Source: CAVPLM01 sp963713545
Lineage (GTDB): Bacteria > Actinomycetota > Thermoleophilia > RBG-16-64-13
Length of the DNA: 64,000 bases
Assembly (NCBI GenBank): GCA_963713545.1
Contig: CAVQME010000002.1
Span: 310,001 to 374,000, forward strand
Reading direction: 5' to 3'
The notes under the pieces: model-generated
What the model was told of the DNA's origin: nothing
Database searches by the model: none
What the model saw: only the letters and a program-made list of their open reading frames with translations
Program-made: the position numbers and the translations under genes
Part shown: positions 1 to 8,341 of the stretch, one piece after another
How the letters are laid out: the number at the start of each line of letters is the position of its first letter
How positions within the stretch are numbered: the first letter of the stretch is position 1

Positions 1-1392
1 GACCCTGATCTCCCGGCCTGCCTGGATGGCGTAGCACTTCTCCACCCCGGCCTTGCTCTCCGCTATCCGCTCCAACGCCTCGAGACGCTTGATGTAGGTC
101 TCGAGGGTCTCCCGCCGGGCTCCAGGACGAGCTCCACTCACCGCGTCGCTGGCCGCGACCAGGACCGCCTCCACTGTCTGCGGTTCAGGCTCGTTGTGGT
201 GTGACTCGATGACGTGGGCCACCGCCTCGGATTCACCGTAGCGGCGGGCAAGGTTCCCCCCGATAGTGGCATGGGAGCCTTCGACCTCATGGTCTACCGC
301 CTTGCCCAGGTCGTGAAGCAGTCCGGCCCGTTTGGCCAGCTTCGCATTGACCCCGAGCTCGTTGGCCATGAGTCCGGCCAGATGCGCCACTTCGAGAGAA
401 TGCACGAGCACGTTCTGCCCATAGCTGGTCCGGAACTTCAGCCGGCCGAGAAGCCGCAGCAACTCAGGGGCCACGCCGTGCACGTTCGCGTCCAGGACGG
501 CCTGCTCGCCGGCGTCCTGGATCTCTCTATCAACCTCTTCTCGAGCTTTAGAGTACATCTCCTCGATCTTCGCTGGATGGATGCGGCCATCGGCCACGAG
601 CTTGGACAGGGTGAGACGAGCTATCTCCCTGCGGACGGTGTCGAAACCGGAGAGCACGACCGCTTCGGGCGTGTCGTCGATGATGAAGTCGATACCGGTG
701 AGATTCTCCAGGGTGCGGATGTTCCGGCCCTCGCGGCCGATGATCCGGCCCTTCATGTCGTCACTGGGTAGGGGGACCACCGAAACGGTGCTGTCGGCCA
801 CATGGCTGGAAGCCGTCCTTTGGATGCAGACGGACAATATGTCTTTGGCCCGCCGGTCCCCTTCGTGCCGGGCCTCTTCCTCAATGGCTCGCACCATCTT
901 GGCCATATCGTGCCTGACTTCGTCCTCGGTGCGCTTGAGTATCAGCTCGGCGGCCTGATCGCGCGTGAGGCCTGAGATCTCCTCCAGTTGGCGCTCTTGC
1001 TCGGCCCGCGCTGCCTCCGCCTCCTCCAGCACCTTGCGGTAGTGGGCCTCGCGATCGGTGACCGACTGTTCTCGCTTGGTCAGATCCTTCTGGACCTCGT
1101 CCAGAGCTTCCTCCCGGCTAAGCAGCCGATTCTCCAGTTGCGTCAGCTCTTGCCGGCGTTCTCTGGTCTCGGTCTCTACCTGGGTGCGCAGTTGATGAAG
1201 CTCGTCCTTCAGCTCCACTCGGGCTTCCCGCTGGATCGTCTCGGCCTGACGCTCCGCATCCGCTACGATCTGTTCCGCCGCCTTCTCCGCTGAGGCGATC
1301 TTGGCCTCCCCCAGGTGTTTTCGGGCGAAATATCCGGCTGCGGCGCATACGGCAGCTACCACCAACACGATCACAATCCATATAACGGTCAT
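1..1392 (-). CDS. rny: Ribonuclease Y, partial (3' end outside window)
   Basis: Membrane-anchored endoribonuclease that starts mRNA decay. The minus-strand frame opens at ATG 1392 and stays open to base 1, giving 464 codons. Family members are about 510-520 aa, so roughly the last 50 residues lie outside. In order: an N-terminal hydrophobic anchor (about residues 3-20), a long Glu/Arg-rich coiled coil, a KH domain with GRIIGREGRNIR, and an HD domain with HDLGKA. The last visible residues, AIQAGREIRV, are the conserved RNase Y C-terminal region. It lies downstream of recA-recX, the usual actinobacterial order, but 350 bp separate it from recX, so it may have its own promoter. Confidence 0.95.
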   Translation of the reverse strand, partial: MTVIWIVIVLVVAAVCAAAGYFARKHLGEAKIASAEKAAEQIVADAERQAETIQREARVELKDELHQLRTQVETETRERRQELTQLENRLLSREEALDEVQKDLTKREQSVTDREAHYRKVLEEAEAARAEQERQLEEISGLTRDQAAELILKRTEDEVRHDMAKMVRAIEEEARHEGDRRAKDILSVCIQRTASSHVADSTVSVVPLPSDDMKGRIIGREGRNIRTLENLTGIDFIIDDTPEAVVLSGFDTVRREIARLTLSKLVADGRIHPAKIEEMYSKAREEVDREIQDAGEQAVLDANVHGVAPELLRLLGRLKFRTSYGQNVLVHSLEVAHLAGLMANELGVNAKLAKRAGLLHDLGKAVDHEVEGSHATIGGNLARRYGESEAVAHVIESHHNEPEPQTVEAVLVAASDAVSGARPGARRETLETYIKRLEALERIAESKAGVEKCYAIQAGREIRV

Positions 1393-1742
1393 GTGTTCAC
1401 CATTCCACTCTCGCGCGTCACCGCGACCTTTTCCGGTCAGGAATGTGACGTTCGATCGTTGGCCAGAAAGCGAAAAAGGCCAAGCTCAGGCTCGGCCGTT
1501 GAATGCTTAGCTACACCCTGCCCTCAAAAGGAGCATACGTACCGGCGCATGCACCGCTGGCTCAGCGGCTGCCACCCGCACGGATCCGTTCCCCACTATT
1601 TAGGTCTTCGGCTCTTGTATCATCGCTACCGCACCGATACGCCGACTCACTACGCCGTCTATAGTCAAAAGCAAGGTCGCGCAACACCGTGTCGACCGAT
1701 CATCACACGTGCAAGGAGTTTACCGTTGCTCGGAGGAGAGTG
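1393..1742. other. Intergenic region between recX and rny, no gene seen
   Basis: About 350 bp without a credible coding frame. Reading in the direction of rny I see only weak promoter-like hexamers and two short hairpins: CCGCTG/CAGCGG around 1555-1569 and TTGGCC/GGCCAA around 1459-1482. Neither is followed by a T run. The rny promoter is presumably here but I cannot place it. Confidence 0.5.
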
Positions 1743-2474
1743 TCAAGGAAATGCGCCTCCTCCGCCAGATTCCGCCCGCAGCTCCCGGACCACTCTGCCG
1801 ATGGTCTCCCAGTCGTACCCCCGGCGGACGAGATAGCCCGCCATCCTGCGCTCGGCCCCATCGGGATCGACCGCGAACTGCTTCCCGAAACGTCTGCGGA
1901 CCAATGCCAGCATGACCTCGCTACCCTCAACTAGAGCTTGAGTGTTTGGGCCATTAAGGTCGTCGGTGTCGAGTACCTCCTCCACCAACGCCCGCTCGAC
2001 CCCCTTGCGCAGAAGGTCGGAGAAGATCCTTCTTGGGCCCCACCCCACCCTCAGCTTCTCCGCGACGTAGCGCTCGGCGAACCGGCGGTCGTCCAGATAC
2101 CCGAGAGATGCGAGCCAGGCGCTTGTGTCGGCGACGGCCTCTTGGCCAAAGCCGAGGTCTCTAAGTCGTGTCTCTACCTCTCGCCGCGTGCGGTCCTTCA
2201 GAGCGAGCAGATGCAGAGCCCGCGACCGCGCCCGGTGAGGTTCGTCCTCGCCGACCAGCCTTTCACGAGCGTCTTCGGTCAGAAGGGCGCCCGTGCTCAG
2301 GCCCGCCCGTTCCACTAGTAGACTCGCCAGCTCGAACGCTGAGCCATCTTCTAAGACCACCAGGGTCCGGTCAGTCCTATGCGGCCTGACCTTAAACGAG
2401 GCGATCACGCCGTCCCCGTGCGGGGGCGCGGGTTTCCCGCGGGAGGCCGGCGGCTTCCGACCCGGGGTCGGCAT
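1743..2474 (-). CDS. recX: Regulatory protein RecX
   Basis: RecX modulates RecA filaments, usually by inhibiting RecA activity. The 243-aa product has the three-helix repeats typical of the family, for example residues running from RREVETRLRDLGF through the WLASLGYLDDRRFAERYV block, and a C-terminal repeat ending in RRGYDWETIGRVVREL. About 60 N-terminal residues precede the repeats, as in other actinobacterial RecX proteins. It starts 12 nt after recA, so the two are almost certainly cotranscribed and RecX is made from the same message as its target. Confidence 0.92.
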   Translation of the reverse strand: MPTPGRKPPASRGKPAPPHGDGVIASFKVRPHRTDRTLVVLEDGSAFELASLLVERAGLSTGALLTEDARERLVGEDEPHRARSRALHLLALKDRTRREVETRLRDLGFGQEAVADTSAWLASLGYLDDRRFAERYVAEKLRVGWGPRRIFSDLLRKGVERALVEEVLDTDDLNGPNTQALVEGSEVMLALVRRRFGKQFAVDPDGAERRMAGYLVRRGYDWETIGRVVRELRAESGGGGAFP

Positions 2475-2486
2475 GCGACCAAAGAC

Positions 2487-3626
2487 CTATTTAGGAGCGT
2501 CTTCGGCGGCCGGTCCGTCGTCGGCCACGGTCGTGCCCAGATCCACAGCTCCGCCGGCACCCGGATCCTCGACGACAGACTCGCCGGTGGCAGCCGTGGC
2601 GGCGCTGCCCTCTCCTCCGGCGGCCCCCGCTGGGTTCCACTCCGGGTTGACAGCCTGGATGACCTCGCGCCGCAGATGCTGCACGAGTTCGGGGTTGTCG
2701 CGCAAGAACTGGCGGACATTCTCCCGACCCTGGCCCAGGCGCTGGTCGCCATAAGAGAACCAGGCGCCGCTCTTCTGCACGATCTTGTTGTTGACGGCGA
2801 GGTCGAGCACGTCGCCCTCCGTGGAGATACCAACACCGTACATGATGTCGAACTCCGCTTCCTTGAAAGGAGGCGCGACCTTGTTCTTCACCACCCTGAC
2901 CCGAACCCGGTTGCCCACCGCTTCAGTGCCCTCTTTGAGGGTCTCGATGCGACGGATGTCGAGACGGACCGAGGCGTAGAACTTGAGGGCCCGGCCTCCC
3001 GGAGTGACCTCAGGATTGCCGAACATCACGCCGACCTTCTCCCGCAGTTGGTTGATGAAGACGGCGGTGGTCTGAGTCTTGCTGATGGTGCCCGCCAGCT
3101 TCCGCAGCGCCTGGCTCATCAAACGCGCCTGGAGGCCAACGTGCGAATCGCCCATCTCACCCTCGAGCTCGGCCCGGGGCGTGAGCGCGGCTACCGAGTC
3201 GATGACCACGATGTCGAGGGCCCCGCTGCGTATGAGGAGTTCTGTGATCTCCAGGGCCTGCTCTCCGTTGTCGGGCTGCGAGACAAGAAGTTCGTCGATG
3301 TTCACCCCGATACGCCGAGAGTAGGCCGAGTCCATAGCATGTTCGGCGTCGATAAACGCCGCCTTTCCCCCCGCTCGCTGCGCTTCGGCGATCATGTGCA
3401 GAGCCAGGGTGGTCTTGCCGCTCGACTCGGGCCCGAACACCTCCACCACCCGACCCCGGGGCACCCCGCCCACGCCCAGAGCAAGGTCGAGCGCCAGCGA
3501 CCCAGTAGAGATCGCGGGGACACGGAGGGCGGCCGTATCATCCCCCAGACGCATGATGGAGCCTTTGCCGTACTGACGCTCGATCTGCAGAACGGCCATC
3601 TCCAGGGCCTTGTCCTTTTCCACCAT
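2487..3626 (-). CDS. recA: Recombinase RecA
   Basis: ATP-dependent strand-exchange protein and co-protease for LexA. Walker A GPESSGKT is at about residues 65-72 of this start. The Walker B region IVVIDSVAAL and the loop with FINQLREKVGVMFGNPE are intact. The C-terminus is a Gly/Ala/Glu tail of about 45 residues. A frame extends four codons upstream to a TTG, but AGGAGG overlaps those codons, so translation must begin at ATG 3626 or GTG 3623. GTG has the better spacing and gives VEKDKALEMA. No canonical CGAAC-N4-GTTCG SOS box lies upstream. Instead a 20-bp inverted repeat brackets the upstream region (separate entry). Confidence 0.97.
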   Translation of the reverse strand: MVEKDKALEMAVLQIERQYGKGSIMRLGDDTAALRVPAISTGSLALDLALGVGGVPRGRVVEVFGPESSGKTTLALHMIAEAQRAGGKAAFIDAEHAMDSAYSRRIGVNIDELLVSQPDNGEQALEITELLIRSGALDIVVIDSVAALTPRAELEGEMGDSHVGLQARLMSQALRKLAGTISKTQTTAVFINQLREKVGVMFGNPEVTPGGRALKFYASVRLDIRRIETLKEGTEAVGNRVRVRVVKNKVAPPFKEAEFDIMYGVGISTEGDVLDLAVNNKIVQKSGAWFSYGDQRLGQGRENVRQFLRDNPELVQHLRREVIQAVNPEWNPAGAAGGEGSAATAATGESVVEDPGAGGAVDLGTTVADDGPAAEDAPK

Positions 3627-3636
3627 TCCTCCTAAC

Positions 3637-3797
3637 AACTCGTTTCAGAATGAAGCCGCGGCCGCCTAGTGCACCCTGGGCGGCACGATAGTGCGTCCTC
3701 GGTCCCGCACATAGCGCTGCTATTCGCGCTCCCTGCGTTCTTCTCTGGCGCGCGCCCAGCCCGTCCCTGGCGGCGGAGCTTCACTCTGAAACGAGTT
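3637..3797. repeat. 20-bp inverted repeat flanking the recA upstream region
   Basis: Arms lie at 3637-3656 and 3778-3797. Read on the minus strand, AACTCGTTTCAGAGTGAAGC begins right after the thpR stop, and its complement, with one mismatch, ends about 10 nt before the recA start. Each arm is itself partly palindromic (TTCA-N3-TGAA inside GCTTCA...TGAAAC). The pair could be two operator sites for a repressor, or a long-range RNA stem that places the recA ribosome-binding site at the foot of a helix. The 121 bp between the arms hold no clear sigma-70 promoter. Confidence 0.75.
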
Positions 3798-4376
3798 CTA
3801 AGCCTTCCCTCCGTCTTTTGCCCCGAACGATGCACGTGTGATCACGGTGTACACCGCGCCCTCGCGCCTGAGCTCACTCCTGTAGAGACAGACCGACTCT
3901 ACCGCAAACCGGGCCCCACCGCTCTCAGACCTTGGTTGCACTGCCGCCGGATCCTTGAGCCGGGCCACGGTCAGGTGGGGCCGGAACGGCCGCTTCTCCC
4001 GCCTCATGACCCCCGCCGCCTCGAGACCTCCCATCACATGTTCGAACAGCCGGGCGAACACACCGGCGCCGTCGTCGATCTCGAGCGAGACGACCCGCGC
4101 TTTGCCGGCCGAAGGCAGCATGAGGAACCGGGTGATGCGCCCCTCTCCTCCCATGTCCGTGGGTAGCGAGTCGACCACAGCCTGGGCAGCAGCGGCCTTG
4201 GCCTGGTCGACCTCTCCGATGAAGGCCAGAGTCACGTGCAGCTGATCGGGCCGGAGGAGCCGCAATCCGGGCGTCGGCGCCACTATCGCCTGAGCCGCCT
4301 CGAGGAAACCCAGCAGCTCCACAGGGAGGGGCACTCCGATGAACAGCCTCTGCAGTGCGGCCTGCGTGCCGGCCAT
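3798..4376 (-). CDS. thpR: RNA 2',3'-cyclic phosphodiesterase (2'-5' RNA ligase family)
   Basis: Member of the 2H phosphoesterase superfamily, which hydrolyses RNA 2',3'-cyclic phosphates and can ligate 2'-5' ends. Both HxTx motifs are present: HVTL at residues 47-50 and HLTV at 134-137. The 192-aa length is normal. It sits between pgsA and recA, the slot often held by cinA in Firmicutes and many Actinobacteria. The start is 5 nt after the pgsA stop, so it belongs to the rimO-pgsA-thpR transcription unit. Confidence 0.92.
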   Translation of the reverse strand: MAGTQAALQRLFIGVPLPVELLGFLEAAQAIVAPTPGLRLLRPDQLHVTLAFIGEVDQAKAAAAQAVVDSLPTDMGGEGRITRFLMLPSAGKARVVSLEIDDGAGVFARLFEHVMGGLEAAGVMRREKRPFRPHLTVARLKDPAAVQPRSESGGARFAVESVCLYRSELRREGAVYTVITRASFGAKDGGKA

Positions 4377-4381
4377 CTCGC

Positions 4382-4984
4382 CTAGTCCTCCCTGGGCGGC
4401 ACGGTGTCAGCGTCGGTCTTCGCGCTCAACGGACCCCGTAGCTGATGGCGGGCGCGGACGAAGTACTCCGCCCCGCTCACCACGGTCAGCACCAGCATGA
4501 TCATCACCAGGTACCAGGTGACACTCCGGCCCCACAGGGTCCACTCAGGCTTGAGCCAGCGTGGCTCGATGATGAGGGCTGCGACGGCAACCATCTGGCT
4601 GGTCGTCTTGAGTTTGCCCCATCTGCTGGCTGAAATGACTATGTTCTGCACGGCCGCCACCATCCGTAGTCCCGATACCGCCAACTCACGCGCGATGACG
4701 ACCATAGCAACCCAGGCGGACAGATCGTTCAGTTCCACCAGCGAGACCAGAGCCGCGACCACGAGGAGCTTGTCGGCCAGCGGATCCAGAAAGGCTCCCA
4801 TCACCGTGGTCTGATGGCGGCGGCGGGCGATGTAGCCGTCGAGGGAATCGCTGCCGGCGGCGGCGAGAAAGACCACGATCGCGACAATGTCACTCGCCGG
4901 GCGCTCGATGAGCATCGCCGCCATGAGGACCGGGACCATCAGCACCCGGAACAAGCTTATAGAGTTAGGCAGATTAGGACGCAT
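4382..4984 (-). CDS. pgsA: CDP-diacylglycerol-glycerol-3-phosphate 3-phosphatidyltransferase
   Basis: Integral membrane enzyme that makes phosphatidylglycerol phosphate. The CDP-alcohol phosphotransferase signature is complete: D46, D49-G50, A53-R54, G63, D67 and D71 in the D-x2-DG-x2-AR-x8-G-x3-D-x3-D pattern. Several hydrophobic segments span the 200-aa protein. Its ATG overlaps the end of rimO by 11 nt, which suggests translational coupling. CDP-alcohol transferases have related specificities, but the pgsA-recA neighbourhood supports this assignment. Confidence 0.93.
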   Translation of the reverse strand: MRPNLPNSISLFRVLMVPVLMAAMLIERPASDIVAIVVFLAAAGSDSLDGYIARRRHQTTVMGAFLDPLADKLLVVAALVSLVELNDLSAWVAMVVIARELAVSGLRMVAAVQNIVISASRWGKLKTTSQMVAVAALIIEPRWLKPEWTLWGRSVTWYLVMIMLVLTVVSGAEYFVRARHQLRGPLSAKTDADTVPPRED

Positions 4985-6368
4985 CGATCGTTCCTATCAG
5001 GTCGTATCCCACGGCCTCGCTCACGATGACCGAAAGCTCGTCTCCCGGCCTCGTGCCTCTTGGCAGGTCGCCCTCGATATAGGTCACCCCATCGACCTCC
5101 GGCGCCTGACCCGTCGTCCTGCCGACCGCCGATATCCCCTCCCCCGTTTCCTCGGGATCGAGTGAGTCGACGATGACCCTCAGTCTCGCATCTACCAGCC
5201 GCTCGTGCTTGCTCCGAGCGTTTTCCTGGAGCAAGGCTGTCAGGCGGCGGTGGCGCTCGAGCGCCACCGCCGCCCTCACACGGGGCCTCAACACGAAGGC
5301 GGGCGTTCCTTCCTCAGGACTGTATACGAACCCTCCCCCATGGTCAAACTCTGCCTTGTCCACGAAGTCAAGTAGTGCCTCGAACTGCCGCTCGGTCTCT
5401 CCCGGGTAGCCGACGATGAAGGCCGACCTCACCGACACGTCGGGCATCAGCCGTCGCGCTCGGTCCAGCAGGTCCAGATAGGCCGCGGCGCCTCCGCCCC
5501 GGCCCATGCGGCGCAAGACCTCCGGATGAGCGTGCTGGAAGGGCACGTCCAGATAGTTGCACAGCTTGGGTTGGGCGGCCATGTAGCGAAGCAAGGCGTC
5601 ACTCACGTGCTCGGGCTGCAGATACATGAGCCGCACCCGCCGTACGCGGTCATCGGCGGCAAGTAGGTCGATGAGGCCCCTCAGGTCCAGATGACGGTCT
5701 TTCCACACCGTGGTGTCCTGACCCACCAGGACCAGCTCACGCGCGCCCTCATCGAGACAGGCGTCCGCCTCTTCGAGGATGTGCGCGCTGTCGACCGAGT
5801 GGTAGCCCCCCTTGATCGACGGGATGGCACAGAAGGCGCAGGGCTGATCGCAGCCGTCCGAGATCTTCAGGTAGGCGTACGAGGCGGCCATCAGAGCCGG
5901 TGGCGAGGACCTCCCTTCCTTCAGTCCCAGATGTTCGAGCAGGGCCACGAACCCGCCGGATGCCGACGCCCCGCCGGATGCCGACGCCCCGCCGGATGCC
6001 GACGCCCCGCCCGATCCCGGCGTGCGGTCCGAGTGCGCCTCGTCCATCAGACCGAACCACCCAGCCACCTCCGGGATGCCCTTTTCGAGTCCGCCTCGAT
6101 AGCGCTCCACCAGGCATCCCATGACCAGGACCTGCCGGTCCCCGTAGTCGCCGCAGGCCTCCAGGATGGCGGCTATTGACTCCTCTTTGGCGTCGGTGAT
6201 GAAGCCGCAGGTGTTGAGGAGGATGTGGGTCGCTTCTCCGGGAGCGCTCTCTACCCGGGCCCCTGCGGCCAGTAGCCGGCGCGTCACCGCTCGACTATCC
6301 GCCTCGTTCTTGGGACAGCCAAGAGTGTGGATGTAGACCCGTGGAACAGCCGCCGGAGAAGGGCACAT
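4974..6368 (-). CDS. rimO: Ribosomal protein S12 methylthiotransferase RimO
   Basis: Radical-SAM enzyme that adds a methylthio group to the conserved Asp of ribosomal protein S12. The N-terminal UPF0004 domain has Cys18, Cys54 and Cys85 for one cluster. The radical-SAM motif CxxxCxxC is at Cys173, Cys177 and Cys180. A TRAM domain closes the protein, which ends in GTIDAS. Between the two Fe-S domains (about residues 118-139) lies a low-complexity linker encoded by an 18-bp tandem repeat, absent from typical RimO. MiaB is related, but HTLGCPKN and the C-terminal TRAM sequence favour RimO. Confidence 0.93.
   Translation of the reverse strand: MCPSPAAVPRVYIHTLGCPKNEADSRAVTRRLLAAGARVESAPGEATHILLNTCGFITDAKEESIAAILEACGDYGDRQVLVMGCLVERYRGGLEKGIPEVAGWFGLMDEAHSDRTPGSGGASASGGASASGGASASGGFVALLEHLGLKEGRSSPPALMAASYAYLKISDGCDQPCAFCAIPSIKGGYHSVDSAHILEEADACLDEGARELVLVGQDTTVWKDRHLDLRGLIDLLAADDRVRRVRLMYLQPEHVSDALLRYMAAQPKLCNYLDVPFQHAHPEVLRRMGRGGGAAAYLDLLDRARRLMPDVSVRSAFIVGYPGETERQFEALLDFVDKAEFDHGGGFVYSPEEGTPAFVLRPRVRAAVALERHRRLTALLQENARSKHERLVDARLRVIVDSLDPEETGEGISAVGRTTGQAPEVDGVTYIEGDLPRGTRPGDELSVIVSEAVGYDLIGTIDAS
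5953..6006. repeat. 18-bp tandem repeat inside rimO (three exact copies)
   Basis: Three identical 18-bp units at 5953-5970, 5971-5988 and 5989-6006, with a degenerate fourth after them. On the minus strand they encode repeated Gly-Gly-Ala-Ser-Ala-Ser in the linker of RimO. The length is a multiple of three, so copy-number change would not break the frame. Confidence 0.97.
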
Positions 6369-6369
6369 G

Positions 6370-7236
6370 CTACACGGTGCGCTCTACGCCAGCCTCTGTG
6401 ACGATGAATGAGCCGGCGGGCTCTTCGAGAGTATGGGGGGCGCCGTTTATCGACAGGACCAGGACCTCGGGCGCGCCAACCGTCATGAAGTAGCGCTTCG
6501 AGCCCTCGAAGCTCTCCTGGCTGCCGGCTGAGAGCGTGCCGGCGTAGAGTTCGGCCCCGTCGGGACCGTCCTCGCGCACCACCAGCCAGCAACTGCCTTC
6601 GGTCACGCTGACGACCAGGGTCACGTTACTGCCGGGGACGACGCTCCCGCCGTTCCCGGCCGTCGTCTCGGTGGTCGACCCACCTACGGTCGTACCGGTA
6701 TCGGCCGTCCCGGTCCCGGCCGAGCCAAGGCTCCCCTCTTCCGAAGTGGTCGTGCTGCTCACATCGGCCAGGCTTACGGTCGAGCTAGGGCTGGTGATGT
6801 TGCTCGCATCGAGCGAAGCGGCATCCTGCCCCCGCCCCGATCCGAACCACGCGAGCAGGGCCACAACGACCACGGCTATGGCGCCCACAAGAGCGTACCC
6901 GCGCTGATGCCGGCGGGTCCGCTTACGCTTGCGTTCCGCACTGGTAGGAGACCGCCGTTCCTGCGTGAGTTCCGACCGGGCGACGATCTGCTCGTCGGAA
7001 CGAGGCTCGTAGCCGCCTCGGTACTCTCCGACCAACGCGTCAGCGTCAAGCTTGAGGTAGGTGGCGTATGTCCGGAGGAACGCTTTGACATAGGTCGGCC
7101 CTGGCAGGACCTCGAAGTCGTCTTCCTCGAGCGCCTGGAGGTACTTGGCCCGGATCTTGGTGGCGCTTTCGGCGTCCTTGATGGTGAGGCCCTTGCGGAT
7201 ACGAGCCTCGCGCAGACTGTTACCGATGTCCGTCAC
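6370..7236 (-). CDS. RodZ-like helix-turn-helix membrane protein
   Basis: The N-terminal XRE/Cro-like helix-turn-helix (about residues 5-70, with GNSLREARIRKGLTI) is followed by a basic stretch, one transmembrane helix (about 114-131), a Ser/Thr/Gly-rich extracytoplasmic linker (about 140-200) and a C-terminal DUF4115-type beta domain. This is the architecture of RodZ, which couples MreB to cell shape. In many Actinobacteria such proteins sit between ftsK and pgsA, as here. It starts with GTG and overlaps the end of mnmH by 17 nt. No mreB is visible in the window, so a role in rod morphogenesis is inference. Confidence 0.85.
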   Translation of the reverse strand: MTDIGNSLREARIRKGLTIKDAESATKIRAKYLQALEEDDFEVLPGPTYVKAFLRTYATYLKLDADALVGEYRGGYEPRSDEQIVARSELTQERRSPTSAERKRKRTRRHQRGYALVGAIAVVVVALLAWFGSGRGQDAASLDASNITSPSSTVSLADVSSTTTSEEGSLGSAGTGTADTGTTVGGSTTETTAGNGGSVVPGSNVTLVVSVTEGSCWLVVREDGPDGAELYAGTLSAGSQESFEGSKRYFMTVGAPEVLVLSINGAPHTLEEPAGSFIVTEAGVERTV

Positions 7237-8341
7237 GGGGTTTGAGTGACACCTCTCGCATCAGGCGGGCCACGTTCTGGGCGAAGCGGCGCGCGTCCAG
7301 GATGGGGTCAGGGCCGGTCTCGAATTCAAAGGCAAAATGCCTCCCCTCCACACATGATCTCTCGTAGAGAGGGTCGTAGTACTCGACCAAGAGCCCCTGC
7401 ACGACGTCGGTAAATCTACCATCATCAAAGGCTGTTTCCAAGGATAGGTAGGTCTTGCGGGACACCCGGGCGGCAATCAGTTCCAGGCTTCGGCGGAACC
7501 GCTCGACGTCGACCACGTCCCAGCCCTCGGGGGCGTACTCCGCCATGATCCGCTCCGCCCGCGCCGCCAAGGAAGCGTGCACATGAACGGGTATTCCGGC
7601 ACGGATCGCGTCGGCCACCGTCCCGGGCAGAAGGATCCGGCCGATCTTCCGCCCCTCGCCCTCCAGCACCAGGTAGTCGCCCCGCGGCCGGCGGAGCTCG
7701 TCCCAGAGCAGGGCTTCGAAGTCCTTCTGCCGCCGCTCCCCCGGCTGGTTCAGACCCCCCAGGAGGGAGCCGCGGTGCAAAGCCAGCTGCTCCAGGTCCA
7801 GCGGCCAGGGACGAGGCCCCCGCAGGCCCGACGCGATCTCGGCCAGGCCGCGGAGGAGAGCGCTCTTGCCCGCCCCCGTGTGACCGAACAGAGTGACAAC
7901 GGGTACCGAGGGCCTCCAGCCCTCCAGGCCCAGCAAGACCTCCCGCCGATAGGCTCGGTAGCCCCCGGCCACCGTGACGGCGTGCACCCCGATGAGGGCC
8001 AACAACAGGACCACGTTCCGACTCCGCTCTCCACCCCGCCAGCACATGATCGCCAGCCGTCTACCCCGAGGTTGCGAGCGCGCCAGTCCGGCCAACTCTC
8101 CAAGATACCGGGCCAGACCGACGCTGACCTGCTCCATGGCGACGAAGCGAGCCTGAGCGGCTCCCTGTTCCTTGTAGGCGATGCCGACCACGGCGCGCTG
8201 CTCGTCATCAAGCAGAGGCTGGTTCAACGCTCCGGGCGCGTGTCCGTCGGCGAACTCACTGGGAGAACGGACATCGACCACTTGGAAGCCGCCCTGCATG
8301 ATCTCGGCGGCCGTGATGGAGGGGACTCGGAGGTCAGTCAC
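7220..8341 (-). CDS. mnmH: tRNA 2-selenouridine synthase (rhodanese-P-loop fusion)
   Basis: MnmH (SelU) converts 2-thiouridine at tRNA wobble position 34 to 2-selenouridine, through a geranylated intermediate, using selenophosphate. An N-terminal rhodanese domain with VVDVRSPSEF carries the active Cys100 in CWRGGERS. A P-loop domain follows with GHTGAGKS at 153-160 and the family blocks DLEQLALHRGS and EGEGRKIGRI. The 373-aa length matches the family. GTG 8341 overlaps the ftsK stop by 8 nt and its own end overlaps the rodZ-like gene, so it is embedded in the operon. It implies that selD exists elsewhere in the genome. Confidence 0.9.
   Translation of the reverse strand: MTDLRVPSITAAEIMQGGFQVVDVRSPSEFADGHAPGALNQPLLDDEQRAVVGIAYKEQGAAQARFVAMEQVSVGLARYLGELAGLARSQPRGRRLAIMCWRGGERSRNVVLLLALIGVHAVTVAGGYRAYRREVLLGLEGWRPSVPVVTLFGHTGAGKSALLRGLAEIASGLRGPRPWPLDLEQLALHRGSLLGGLNQPGERRQKDFEALLWDELRRPRGDYLVLEGEGRKIGRILLPGTVADAIRAGIPVHVHASLAARAERIMAEYAPEGWDVVDVERFRRSLELIAARVSRKTYLSLETAFDDGRFTDVVQGLLVEYYDPLYERSCVEGRHFAFEFETGPDPILDARRFAQNVARLMREVSLKPRDGHR

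Noticed and set aside
3639..3797. Classical CGAAC-N4-GTTCG SOS box for recA
   Set aside because: Looked for on both strands and not found; only the inverted repeat is there.
5950..6025. CRISPR-like short repeats
   Set aside because: The 18-bp units are contiguous, without spacers, and encode protein in the rimO frame.
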